This document shows, in pieces, positions 9,300 through 17,923 of a DNA stretch of 64,000 bases. The position numbers were made by a program, and so were the translations under genes. Source of the stretch: Methanoculleus taiwanensis (GTDB lineage: Archaea; Halobacteriota; Methanomicrobia; Methanomicrobiales; Methanoculleaceae); NCBI RefSeq assembly GCF_004102725.1, contig NZ_LHQS01000003.1, positions 307,889 to 371,888 of the forward strand, written 5' to 3'. The notes beneath the pieces are model-generated. The model saw only the letters and a program-made list of their open reading frames with translations. It was not told the origin of the DNA and made no database searches. How positions within the stretch are numbered: position 1 is the stretch's first letter; each line of letters opens with the position of its first letter.

Positions 9300-9515
9300 T
9301 TCCGAATTTCGACCCACACAGAAGCCCTCAGACAGCCGATCTCGGGTCGATCCAGGGGGAGACATCCCCGGAAAATTACTCTGCCGCATATGGCCGACAT
9401 GGCTCTCCGATCCTGCCGTTTTACGGTGATCGGGGCGACATATACAGGATAATTTCCGGTACTGGAATCCGACATCCGAAGAGGGCGATAGAACCGGAAA
9501 ATAACGCCGATTTGA
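9300..9515 (+). ncRNA. Candidate structured small RNA, copy A
   Basis: This stretch shares sequence with 44667-44880. Seen here: a long-range stem TCGACCC (9309-9315)/GGGTCGA (9344-9350), a hairpin built from TCC-GGGG (9351-9358) and CCCC-GGA (9366-9372), a conserved AAAATTACTCTGCC (9372-9385) whose GCC pairs with GGC at 9392-9394 around an invariant CATAT loop, and CCGATC/GATCGG (9407-9412 and 9428-9433) enclosing CCGT/ACGG. A conserved block GAAAATAACGCCGAT closes the element. Indels between the copies break all reading frames, which argues for RNA rather than protein. I do not recognise the family, and the 3' end is uncertain. Confidence 0.55.
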
Positions 9516-9982
9516 CCTTCGTTCGGGAGGCCCGGAGGGTGACTTTCCCGCGGGGAGACGTGTTTCGCGATCCGCTGTTCGAAGAGATCCCGGCAAGCCC
9601 GGGAGAACGCAGAAAACAGGGCATTTTGCGTAATTACTGCCACAGTTATCGTCCATCCATAAGCCATACGCAGATCCAGATCGGCTGCGCACGCTCATCA
9701 GGCCTTCCTCTTCAGTCCGAAGAATTGCCGGACGAGCCCGGCATTCTCTTCCCGGATCCTGCTATGTCCACCAGCCAGTTTTTGCCCGACCTCTTCTGCG
9801 ATGCGGCTGAAAAGTTGTGACCAGGAAGGCGATTGAGAAAGGGATTTTATACCGTCTCATTACGGGTGCTGTTGCACATTGGAGTTATCACTCTTGGTTG
9901 TCGTGGAACTCTGTTTCCGTAGCCTTCTGAGTGCAGTCTCACTGCAAGAATTGCCTGGCGATTTCCCGCATGGCTTTCTTTG

Positions 9983-10690
9983 TCATGGCAGTTCACCCAT
10001 ATACCGTATACGTTCAAGCCGCCCCGGAATGCCGTTGGTTACGGACTCCCATGCCGTATCGCGGTAACGTTCGTAAGATCGGAAACGACAGGGAAGGCCG
10101 GTGGCTGTAAACGGGTCGTCTCCCTTCATGAGCTGGAAATGCAGATGCGGCGCCATTGTATTACCCGAATTGCCGACTTCGCCGATCAGAGCGCCTGCCT
10201 GTATCTGCTGCCCTTCTTCTACGTTCACTGAGCCGCTCCGGAGATGCGCCAGAAAAGCCGAGCAGCGTTCCGAGCGGACGACGACACAGTTTCCGGCGAT
10301 CCGGTGGAGATCGATCTTCCGGCGGGAGGGTGCACGCATGAACGAATAGGTGAGAAGGAGCGAGTGAAAGATATCCTTGAACGTGTTCACTTCCAGTATG
10401 TCGGGCCAGCCGTCGCGGACCATGACGACTTCGCCATCAAAGGGAGAATATATCGGCTGAGCCCAGCCATAGAAGTCATTTACCGAGACATGACCGTATA
10501 GTTGATGAAGCCTGTTTTTCGACGAAAACCGCATGGAAGGTTCCCATTTTGCCCTTACGAAATCGAAGGCATAGCGCAGGCCGAACTGCTCCGTGCCGTG
10601 GCTTGGTACACGGTATGCAGGCGTACGGACGGCCGTCCATTCACCACGGAGTGGGAACTCGACAGTATTGTTATCTTCCGCGTTGCGCAT
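9983..10690 (-). CDS. M23-family metallopeptidase (LytM-like), no signal peptide
   Basis: This 235-residue protein has the zinc-peptidase M23 pattern in a variant form: His31 and Asp43 (HGTEQFGLRYAFDF) as first metal ligands, His149 (FLAHL) and the hallmark HLH at 182-184 (PHLHF), with VEEGQQIQAGALIGEVGNSG between. M23 enzymes normally cut glycine-containing bonds in bacterial peptidoglycan, which methanogens of this type lack, so the substrate is unknown. No signal peptide or membrane segment is visible, which suggests a cytoplasmic role. It is a single gene flanked by long gaps. The start is the first ATG and could be later. Confidence 0.85.
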   Translation of the reverse strand: MRNAEDNNTVEFPLRGEWTAVRTPAYRVPSHGTEQFGLRYAFDFVRAKWEPSMRFSSKNRLHQLYGHVSVNDFYGWAQPIYSPFDGEVVMVRDGWPDILEVNTFKDIFHSLLLTYSFMRAPSRRKIDLHRIAGNCVVVRSERCSAFLAHLRSGSVNVEEGQQIQAGALIGEVGNSGNTMAPHLHFQLMKGDDPFTATGLPCRFRSYERYRDTAWESVTNGIPGRLERIRYMGELP

Positions 10691-10946
10691 GAATCTTCCA
10701 TCCCCTCCTCATCGCGGGCACAACTGTAAGAATGCACTTCTTTCGAATTAAATCCTGGGTATCAGCTTCTGCACGCTCCTGTTCCATCCGGGTGCCGGCA
10801 TCCCGGGAAGCACAGGCCCCTCCCCTTATCGCGACGGCAGACCAATCACCCCGGCCGCACCGCCACCATCCCCTGACGGACGAAGGCTGCCTGCATGCAT
10901 AAATAGTGCAAGCACAGTATGCAGTCCTGAACCAGAAGGTTTTACC

Positions 10947-11492
10947 ATGGATGGAACACAACAGAAATGGTATTATGTCCTGAGAGGCGTCATCGCGCTC
11001 CTCTTCGGGATTGCCGCCATCGTATGGCCGGCCGTCGTTCTCGAGTTCTTAGTCTACTTCTTCGGCTTCTTTGCCATCATCATCTCAGCATTCGCACTCA
11101 TCGCCGGAGCAACCTCCGGCCCTTCCGGCAGCGCAAAGTGGTCGATCATACTCCTCGGGCTCCTCGGGATTCTGATCGGCATCTTAACGCTTGTCTCACC
11201 GTACTTCTTTATCGTGATCATCATCTATCTTATCGCGTTCTGGGCATTGATCACCGGTGTCGGCGACTTTGTCGCCGCATTCACCGCATCGGCAGGAATG
11301 GGGATGCGCCTCTTACTCGTGCTCCTCGGCATCGTATCGCTGATCTTCGGAGGAGTTCTCCTCTTCTACCCGCTCCTCGGTGCAGCCACCATCGTCTGGG
11401 TGCTCGGGATCTACGCCATCATCTTCGGCATCCTCGGAATACTCTACGGAATCACCGGCGGAAGCACCGGGAGGGCGCCACTAGCGGCATAA
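10947..11492 (+). CDS. HdeD/DUF308-like membrane protein
   Basis: This 181-residue protein is almost entirely hydrophobic, with six predicted membrane segments in three hairpin pairs (VLRGVIALLFGIAAIVWP, then LLGLLGILIGILTLVSP and LLGIVSLIFGGVLLFYP). This internal threefold repeat is characteristic of the HdeD/DUF308 family. In enterobacteria HdeD is linked to acid resistance; the role in archaea is unknown. A TATA-like ATAAATA lies around 10898, with the start codon about 45 bases downstream. It is a single gene. Confidence 0.85.
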   Translation: MDGTQQKWYYVLRGVIALLFGIAAIVWPAVVLEFLVYFFGFFAIIISAFALIAGATSGPSGSAKWSIILLGLLGILIGILTLVSPYFFIVIIIYLIAFWALITGVGDFVAAFTASAGMGMRLLLVLLGIVSLIFGGVLLFYPLLGAATIVWVLGIYAIIFGILGILYGITGGSTGRAPLAA

Positions 11493-11580
11493 GTCCTGCG
11501 ACCGCTACCGTATCGTCATGAGAAAAAAGCGGAGGCGTCTTCTGCGGGGGAAGAATATCCCCCGCAGCATGATCTTCCGG

Positions 11581-14500
11581 TTATGCCGTTCCGATATAGT
11601 GGCCGAGCGGTTCGATGGTGATCTCCTCGCGCTGTATCGCGTCGATCGCCATCGCAGCGGCGCGGGCCGCCTGCAGCGTGGTGATGTAGGGAATGCCGTA
11701 GTCGATAGCCATGCGCATGATCTGGAGGTGATCCTGCCTTGAAGCCTTGTCCGCAGGCGTATTGATAATGAGACTGATGCCGCCGTGACGCATCATGTCG
11801 ATGACGTTCGGGGAACCTTCCTGGACTTTGCGCACCAGATTCGCCGCGATACCGTTCTGGCCGAGGAACTCCACCGTTCCACCGGTGCCGTAGAGGGAGA
11901 GACCCATCTCGCTAAGCTTCCGTGCGATCGGCATCATTTCTTCCTTCTGCTCGTCCGTCACCGAGATAAAGACATTGCCGCTGACCGGAAGGGTGTTGTC
12001 GGCAGCGGTGCAGGCCTTATAGTACGATCGGCCGAAATCGTAATCGATGCCCATGACCTCGCCCGTGCTCTTCATCTCGGGGCCGAGCACCGTATCGACG
12101 CCCGGCAGCTTGTTGAAGGGGAGCAGCACCTCCTTGACCGCTACATGGCCGATCTCCCGCTCGGTAACCCCGATATCGGCAAGTTTCCTGCCGATCATAA
12201 CTTTTGCCGCCACCTTGGCGAGCGGGATGCCGGTCGCCTTTGCAACGAAGGGAACCGTCCTGCTCGCACGCGGGTTGGCCTCGAGGACGTATACCACGTC
12301 GTTCTTGACCGCATACTGGATGTTGATGAGCCCGACGACACCGAGGCCGAGGGCGAGTTTCCGGGTGTAGTCCCGCACCTGCTGGATCACCGATGCGGAG
12401 AGCGACTGCGGCGGAATGACACAGGCGGAGTCTCCGGAGTGGACTCCCGCCTCCTCGATGTGCTCCATGATACCGCCGATCAGCACGTCGGTGCCGTCGC
12501 AGACGGCGTCGACGTCGATCTCGACGGCATTCTGGAGGAAGGAGTCGATCAGGACGGGGTGCTTTCTGCTCACCCGGACAGCCTCTTTGATGTAACTCTC
12601 AAGCTCCGTCTCGTCGTGGACGAGCTCCATCGCCCGGCCACCGAGGACGTAACTTGGACGCACCAGAACCGGGTAGCCGATCTTCTTCGCCATCGTCCGT
12701 GCTTCCTCTTCGGAGTATGCGGAGCTGTTCGGAGGACTCGGGATCTCGAGTTTCGCCAGGAGCTGGCTGAACCGGTCGCGGTCCTCGGCAACGTCCATGG
12801 CGTCGGGGCTGGTTCCGAGGATCCGCACAGGGAGATTGAGTTTCTGTATCGCCTCACCGAGCGGGACGGCAAGATTTACGGAGTTCTGGCCGCCGAACTG
12901 CACCATGACCCCGTAGTAGTCGTCCTTCTTCAGGATGTTCACCACATCCTCAAGCTGCATCGGCTCGAAGAAGAGGCGGTCGGAGGTGTCCGCGTCGGTC
13001 GAAACCGTCTCGGGGTTGTTGTTGACGATATGCACCTCGACTCCCTCCTCCTCCCGGAGCGCCATGACGGCGTGGACGGTGCAGTAGTCAAACTCAATCC
13101 CCTGTCCGATCCTTATCGGGCCTGAACCCAGGATCAGCACCTTCTTCATCCCGTTCTTCGTGATCTCGCACTCGTTTTCCCAGGTCGAGTAGAAGTACGG
13201 GGTCGTCGCCGGGAACTCCGCAGCGCAGGTATCGACCATCTTGTAGGTCGGCGAACCGGCAAGCGCGTCGATCTCCTCCGGGCTTCTGCCCGAGAGCTCG
13301 GCGATCTCCTCGGTCGTGAACCCGTAGCGCTTTGCGTTCCGGACATCTTCGGGCTCGAAATTCCTCTGCAGTTTCTGCTCCATCACGACGACGTTCTGCA
13401 TCTTCTCGAGGAAGAAGGGTGTGATGGCGGTAAGGCTCGCGATCTCCTCGACCGAGAAGCCCTCCCGGAAGGCATCGAAGAGACAGCCGAACCGCTCGTC
13501 GGTCGGTCGGGTGAGGATCATCCGGATCTCGCTCGGGCTCGTGTGCCGCTTCATATCCGTGTCGAGCGACCGGAGCGCCTTCTTAAAGCCTTCCTCAAGC
13601 GTCCGTCCGATCGCCATCACCTCGCCGGTGCTCTTCATGGCAGTGGTGAGCGTCCGGTCGGCGGACTTGAACTTGTCGAACGGCCAGCGGGGCACCTTCA
13701 CCACGATATAATCGATGGCAGGTTCGAAGGATGCCGGGGTGGCACCGGTGACGGTGTTCGTGATCTCGTCGAGGCGTAGGCCAATCGCTATTTTGGCTGC
13801 AACTCGTGCGATGGGGTACCCGGTCGCCTTGGAGGCGAGAGCGGACGACCGTGAGACACGGGGGTTTACCTCGATGACCCGGTAATCACCGTCGCGGAAG
13901 GCGAACTGGACGTTGCACCCGCCCTGAACGTCGAGCGCACGGATGATCTTGATTGCGGCGCTGCGCATCATCTGGAATTCATCGTCGCGGAGCGTCAGGA
14001 TAGGTGCCACGACGACGGACTCCCCGGTGTGGATCCCCATCGGATCGACGTTCTCCATACCGCAGACGATGATGCAGGTATCGGACGAGTCCCGCATCAC
14101 CTCGAACTCGATCTCCTTCCAGCCGGCGACGCTCTCTTCCACGAGAACCTGGTGGATGCGGGAACGGGCAAGGCCGAGTTCGATGATACGGCGCATATCC
14201 TCGGCGGTGTGCGCAACACCGCCGCCGGAGCCGCCGAGCGTGTATGCAGGCCGTATGATGGCGGGGAGACCGACCTCGGCAAGAGCCGTATCGATCTGGT
14301 CCAGCGATTCGAGGATCATGCTCTTTGGGATCGGCTCGCCGATAGCGTTCATCAGGTCGCGGAACTGCTCGCGGTCCTCGCCGCGGTAGATCGCTTCAAG
14401 AGGCGTGCCGAGGATCTCGACACCCTCAAGAGCTCCCATCTCTGCGAGCTCCGCGGTCATGTTGAGGCCGGTCTGCCCGCCCATGCCGGAGAGGATCCCA

Positions 14501-14751
14501 TCCGGCTTCTCCTTCTTGATAATCTTCGCGATTATTTCCGCCTTCAGCGGTTCGACGTAGATGGCGTCCGCCATATCGGGGTCGGTCTGGATCGTCGCCG
14601 GATTCGAGTTGACGAGGATTACTCGGATACCCTCTTCCTGGAGGGCGCGGCAAGCCTGGGAGCCGGAGAAGTCAAACTCCGCCGCCTGCCCTATCTGGAT
14701 CGGCCCCGAGCCGATGAGAAGGACCGATTTAATATGATCTTTTCGCGGCAT
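11581..14751 (-). CDS. carB: Carbamoyl-phosphate synthase, large subunit
   Basis: This 1056-residue subunit makes carbamoyl phosphate from bicarbonate, ammonia and two ATP. It has the duplicated ATP-grasp architecture (first half with GSGPIQIGQAAEFD and MGGQTGLN, second half with GSGPIRIGQGIEFD and FGGQNSVNLAVPLG) and a C-terminal MGS-like allosteric domain (about 920-1056, SLYGTGGTVEFL). The length is normal for an unsplit subunit, whereas some methanogens split carB in two. The start shares one base with the carA stop, so the two form a coupled carA-carB operon that supplies arginine and pyrimidine synthesis. Confidence 0.97.
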   Translation of the reverse strand: MPRKDHIKSVLLIGSGPIQIGQAAEFDFSGSQACRALQEEGIRVILVNSNPATIQTDPDMADAIYVEPLKAEIIAKIIKKEKPDGILSGMGGQTGLNMTAELAEMGALEGVEILGTPLEAIYRGEDREQFRDLMNAIGEPIPKSMILESLDQIDTALAEVGLPAIIRPAYTLGGSGGGVAHTAEDMRRIIELGLARSRIHQVLVEESVAGWKEIEFEVMRDSSDTCIIVCGMENVDPMGIHTGESVVVAPILTLRDDEFQMMRSAAIKIIRALDVQGGCNVQFAFRDGDYRVIEVNPRVSRSSALASKATGYPIARVAAKIAIGLRLDEITNTVTGATPASFEPAIDYIVVKVPRWPFDKFKSADRTLTTAMKSTGEVMAIGRTLEEGFKKALRSLDTDMKRHTSPSEIRMILTRPTDERFGCLFDAFREGFSVEEIASLTAITPFFLEKMQNVVVMEQKLQRNFEPEDVRNAKRYGFTTEEIAELSGRSPEEIDALAGSPTYKMVDTCAAEFPATTPYFYSTWENECEITKNGMKKVLILGSGPIRIGQGIEFDYCTVHAVMALREEEGVEVHIVNNNPETVSTDADTSDRLFFEPMQLEDVVNILKKDDYYGVMVQFGGQNSVNLAVPLGEAIQKLNLPVRILGTSPDAMDVAEDRDRFSQLLAKLEIPSPPNSSAYSEEEARTMAKKIGYPVLVRPSYVLGGRAMELVHDETELESYIKEAVRVSRKHPVLIDSFLQNAVEIDVDAVCDGTDVLIGGIMEHIEEAGVHSGDSACVIPPQSLSASVIQQVRDYTRKLALGLGVVGLINIQYAVKNDVVYVLEANPRASRTVPFVAKATGIPLAKVAAKVMIGRKLADIGVTEREIGHVAVKEVLLPFNKLPGVDTVLGPEMKSTGEVMGIDYDFGRSYYKACTAADNTLPVSGNVFISVTDEQKEEMMPIARKLSEMGLSLYGTGGTVEFLGQNGIAANLVRKVQEGSPNVIDMMRHGGISLIINTPADKASRQDHLQIMRMAIDYGIPYITTLQAARAAAMAIDAIQREEITIEPLGHYIGTA

Positions 14752-15806
14752 CAGGGAATCCCCCGGTAAATTCTGTCAAAGAAGTGTATTTCCGTATCGC
14801 GCGGCCCGCCGTGCGCTTCGGGATGGAACTGGACGCATGTGATGTTCAGATCCTTGTTCTCGAATCCCTCGACCGTACCGTCGTTGACGTTCCGGTAAGA
14901 GATCTCGCAACCCTCAGGAAGGGTATCAGCATCGACCGAAAACCCGTGGTTCTGCGTGGAAATGTAGATGCTGCCGTCTTTGTAGCGGACGGGCTGGTTC
15001 GTGCCCCGGTGGCCGAACTTCATCTTGTAAGTCTCGGCGCCGAGCGCGAGCCCGGTCACCTGGATCCCCATGCAGATACCGATGATGGGCAGCTCGCCCG
15101 CAAGATCGCGGATCAGCCTGATGACCGCCGTCGCCCTGCGGGGATCGCCGGGTCCGTTGCTGATGAAAAGGGCGGTGGGCTTGCATGCCATCACCTGATC
15201 GGCAGTCGCGTTGTGGGGGAAGATACAGAGGTCAGCGCCCCTTTTTGCAAGACTGACGAGGATATTGCGCTTGATACCGAGATCGATGACGGCTATCCGT
15301 TTCCCGGGTCCGGCCAGCCGGTACGGTTCCGGACAGGATACGCTGTCGATCAGATCCTGATCGGTTATCGGCGCGACCGACCGTGCGCGCTCGATCGCCG
15401 CTTCCTCGTTATCGTCGCCGACGATGAGCGATGCACGCAGCGTGCCGCTCATCCGCGTTTTGATCGTCAGCATACGTGTATCGACACCGGTTATACCAAA
15501 ATGCCCGTTCTCTTCGAAGAACCGGGCGAGAGAAGAGTTCGTAGAGGGTTTTGCGCAGATCTCGCGGGTGACGGAGCCCAGCGCATGAACCCGGGGACTC
15601 TCGAAATTTTGCGTGTCAACACCGTAATTTCCGATTGTAGGAAAGGTGAACATTAAGATCTGACCGGCATAACTCGGATCCGTCAGGGACTCCATGTAAC
15701 CGGTCATCTGTGTGGTGAAGACGAGTTCGCCCGAGCAGCTCCCTTCAACACCAAAACCATTTCCTTTTATAAAAGTGCCGTCTTCAAGACCCAGAACCGC
15801 CTTCAT
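14751..15806 (-). CDS. carA: Carbamoyl-phosphate synthase, small (glutaminase) subunit
   Basis: This 351-residue subunit hydrolyses glutamine and passes ammonia to CarB. The N-terminal CPSase_sm_chain domain (about 1-140) is followed by a class I glutamine amidotransferase domain with nucleophile Cys245 (GICMG) and the His328/Glu330 pair (FHPEAHGG). It lies directly upstream of carB with a one-base overlap. The start ATG at 15806 gives the family N-terminus (MKAVLGLEDG). The promoter should lie in the 120-base divergent gap before the flavoprotein gene. Confidence 0.97.
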   Translation of the reverse strand: MKAVLGLEDGTFIKGNGFGVEGSCSGELVFTTQMTGYMESLTDPSYAGQILMFTFPTIGNYGVDTQNFESPRVHALGSVTREICAKPSTNSSLARFFEENGHFGITGVDTRMLTIKTRMSGTLRASLIVGDDNEEAAIERARSVAPITDQDLIDSVSCPEPYRLAGPGKRIAVIDLGIKRNILVSLAKRGADLCIFPHNATADQVMACKPTALFISNGPGDPRRATAVIRLIRDLAGELPIIGICMGIQVTGLALGAETYKMKFGHRGTNQPVRYKDGSIYISTQNHGFSVDADTLPEGCEISYRNVNDGTVEGFENKDLNITCVQFHPEAHGGPRDTEIHFFDRIYRGIP

Positions 15807-15926
15807 GAATTACCATAGTACATGTGTCCGGGACCTTATTAACGGTAGTGACGGATCGGCGTCCTGCCGCATCCCGTCCGTCTTTCTATCGACCATCCTG
15901 CCGAAAGGACACCCCGTTACGTTCAT

Positions 15927-16817
15927 ATGGTATACCGCACACTGCGATGCATGGAGGTCAAGAGAGTTCCAGTCGAGAGCCGGACGGTCGAGACACCGAT
16001 CGGACCGTTCATCATCAGTCTCGTCCGCGAGGACCTTGGCGGCGTCTATCCGGGTATGCGGCGATATACGGTGGAGATCCGACATGCAGAGCAGTGCGTC
16101 TACCGGTACGTGATCAACTCATATGAGCAGCCGCCGCATACACTCTTCTCCACCGACGAGGTGGCTGAGATTGTATTCGGCAGACTCGCGTATGACGTAG
16201 CGGCACGCCCGCAGCACTATACGGAAGCTCTTGCGCCCGTTCACCGGGCGCTCCCGGGCGGAACCTACGACGTCGTCATCCTGCAGGGGAGCCCGCGGCA
16301 GTTCGGCAGTTCGGCAACCCTTGCCGGGTGGTGCGCCGACGAGGCATCACGGCAGAACCGGTCAGCGCATATCTTTTCCGTGCACGAGATGGAGATTCGG
16401 CCATGCTCCGGCTGCTATGTCTGCTACAACCAGGGGATCTGCCCAATCGATGACGATATGCCGGTTATTATCAAGGCCATCGAGACAGCGTCCCTCCTCA
16501 TCATCGCAACGCCGGTCTACACCAATACCGTTCCGGCAGGCCTCAAGGCCGTCATCGACCGCGGCCAGGCGCTCCATGCGCGGCATACGCTCCTCGGGAG
16601 ACCCTCTCCGGGCAATGGCCTTCTGATAGCCATCGCAGGGCGCCCGGGTCCTGAGCCGTTCGAATGCACGCGATCGGTCACAAACGCGTTTATGCGGAAC
16701 ATCGGCATCCATCCTGCCGGGGAGATCACGATCGACCGGATGGATACACGCCGGGATGTCAGGGCGATTGAAGGGCTCGAAGAACGGGTCAGGACGGCGG
16801 TCGCTTCGCTGCTTTAG
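15927..16817 (+). CDS. Iron-sulfur flavoprotein with N-terminal extension
   Basis: Residues from about 114 form an NADPH-dependent FMN reductase (flavodoxin-like) domain with the phosphate-loop segment LQGSPRQFGSSA. The compact cysteine motif CSGCYVCYNQGIC (Cys160, 163, 166 and 172) fits the C-X2-C-X2-C-X4-7-C pattern that holds a 4Fe-4S cluster in archaeal Isf proteins, which transfer electrons and reduce O2 or H2O2. The first 110 residues are not part of that family and I do not recognise them. The start is either ATG 15927 or ATG 15951. It may be co-transcribed with the thioredoxin-fold gene 48 bases downstream. Confidence 0.85.
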   Translation: MVYRTLRCMEVKRVPVESRTVETPIGPFIISLVREDLGGVYPGMRRYTVEIRHAEQCVYRYVINSYEQPPHTLFSTDEVAEIVFGRLAYDVAARPQHYTEALAPVHRALPGGTYDVVILQGSPRQFGSSATLAGWCADEASRQNRSAHIFSVHEMEIRPCSGCYVCYNQGICPIDDDMPVIIKAIETASLLIIATPVYTNTVPAGLKAVIDRGQALHARHTLLGRPSPGNGLLIAIAGRPGPEPFECTRSVTNAFMRNIGIHPAGEITIDRMDTRRDVRAIEGLEERVRTAVASLL

Positions 16818-16865
16818 CCTGCAGCGAGCCGAAGGCTGATATAGGGGGAACCGGGATGATGGTAT

Positions 16866-17210
16866 ATGGCAGATGTTATTGTTGAGATAGTCGGGCTCTC
16901 CGAGTCGGAATGCGGCCCGTTTCCCTGTGACGAGACGCGCAGCTGCGGCCTTGAGGTCTGTTATCCGTCGAACCGCATGATGGACGCCATAAGCGCCCTG
17001 CGCGACGAGCTGAAGAAGGAGTACGGCGATCGGGTCGAGGTTCAGCTGACCATCATCGACGAGGCCGTGCCCGATTACGTCAGAACCCTTATCGAAGAAC
17101 GGCAGCCACCCATTCCGATGATCCTCGTGAACGGGCGGCTCACGTCCATCGGTAGGATCTCATTCCCGTTGATAAAAGAGGAGGTCGATTATGCCCTGGA
17201 GGAGGCTTAA
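16866..17210 (+). CDS. Small thioredoxin-fold-like cysteine protein
   Basis: This 114-residue protein has four cysteines near the N-terminus (CGPFPCDETRSCGLEVC, residues 16-32), a helix, a strand ending in TIIDEAVPDY, and PIPMILVNGR, which resembles the cis-proline strand of thioredoxin-like proteins. It faintly resembles the YuzD/DUF1462 group, but I cannot assign a family with certainty. A redox or metal role is plausible from the cysteines. It follows the iron-sulfur flavoprotein gene on the same strand and its end overlaps the convergent carbonic anhydrase gene by 4 bases. Confidence 0.7.
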   Translation: MADVIVEIVGLSESECGPFPCDETRSCGLEVCYPSNRMMDAISALRDELKKEYGDRVEVQLTIIDEAVPDYVRTLIEERQPPIPMILVNGRLTSIGRISFPLIKEEVDYALEEA

Positions 17211-17788
17211 TAGACCTTTTTCAGCTCGCCGGTAGCGAGGTCGAAGTAGAGGCCGTGCACCCGGAGACGCCCCTCCTTCTCCGCCGCGCGAACCGGCGGG
17301 TAGGTGCGGAGGTGTTCGAGCTGCAATCCGATATTCTCAAGCTCGATGAGCCGCCGCCTGATCAGTTCCTCTTCAGGCGTCTTTGGAACCTGCATCCGCG
17401 TATCGACACGGCGCTTCGCTTCGATTGCGTTGTTGAGCCAGAGCGGGATGTAAGCATCCTTGCTCTCCTTGTCAAGCGCCTTCATCGCCCCGCAGTCGGA
17501 GTGTCCGCAGACGACGATGTCCCCGACTTTCAGGTGGTTTACGGCGTACTCAAGAACGGTGGCAAAATTCCAGTCGTGCACCGGGACGATGTTGCCGATG
17601 TTACGCTGGACGAATATCTCACCCGCCTTTGCCCCGGTGATCCGCTCGGGGTTGACGCGCGAGTCCGAGCAGCCAATCCAGAGGACGGTCGGGCTCTGGC
17701 TCGAGACGAGGCTCCCGTAGTGTTCGGGGTCCTGATTAAAATCCTCTTTGAGAAACGTCTTGTTACCTTCGAGAAACTTGTCGATCAT
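17207..17788 (-). CDS. cab: Beta-class carbonic anhydrase
   Basis: This 193-residue zinc enzyme interconverts CO2 and bicarbonate. It has Cys40, Asp42 and Arg44 (GCSDSRV) and His96 and Cys99 (GHSDCGA), the complete zinc-ligand and Asp/Arg dyad set of the beta class. The length fits the compact plant-like type known from methanogens. It may supply bicarbonate or CO2 for carboxylation, carbamoyl phosphate synthesis or methanogenesis. It is a single gene, converging with a 4-base overlap on the thioredoxin-fold gene. Confidence 0.95.
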   Translation of the reverse strand: MIDKFLEGNKTFLKEDFNQDPEHYGSLVSSQSPTVLWIGCSDSRVNPERITGAKAGEIFVQRNIGNIVPVHDWNFATVLEYAVNHLKVGDIVVCGHSDCGAMKALDKESKDAYIPLWLNNAIEAKRRVDTRMQVPKTPEEELIRRRLIELENIGLQLEHLRTYPPVRAAEKEGRLRVHGLYFDLATGELKKVY

Positions 17789-17923
17789 TACATCACCACG
17801 GTATCATATTAGAGGCTTCCCTCGGAGGGGTTTGCCTGGAAGAGACTGTATCGCCAGGGGATACATATACCCTCCGCCTTTTCCCGTTTGAAAAAAAAGA
17901 GAACAAATGGAGATTAAAAGGCG

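Larger units (their letters stand above)
9057..9982. other. 926-base region without an intact gene
   Basis: The central part (about 9267-9513) is the RNA-like element listed separately. The left part (about 9060-9225) reads on the minus strand like protein (for example AMLIDISRAPLEF and PYVPAESEK) but runs without a proper end into the binding-protein gene, so it may be a gene remnant. Plus-strand frames across the central element are not preserved in its second copy, so I do not call them genes. I see nothing definite in 9520-9982. Confidence 0.5.

Noticed and set aside
9242-9820. 192-codon plus-strand frame across RNA-like copy A
   Set aside because: The frame is not kept in copy B: the matching stretches fall in different frames, and there is no ribosome site.
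12047-12370. Plus-strand frame inside carB
   Set aside because: It lies fully antisense to a conserved enzyme and shows no motif.
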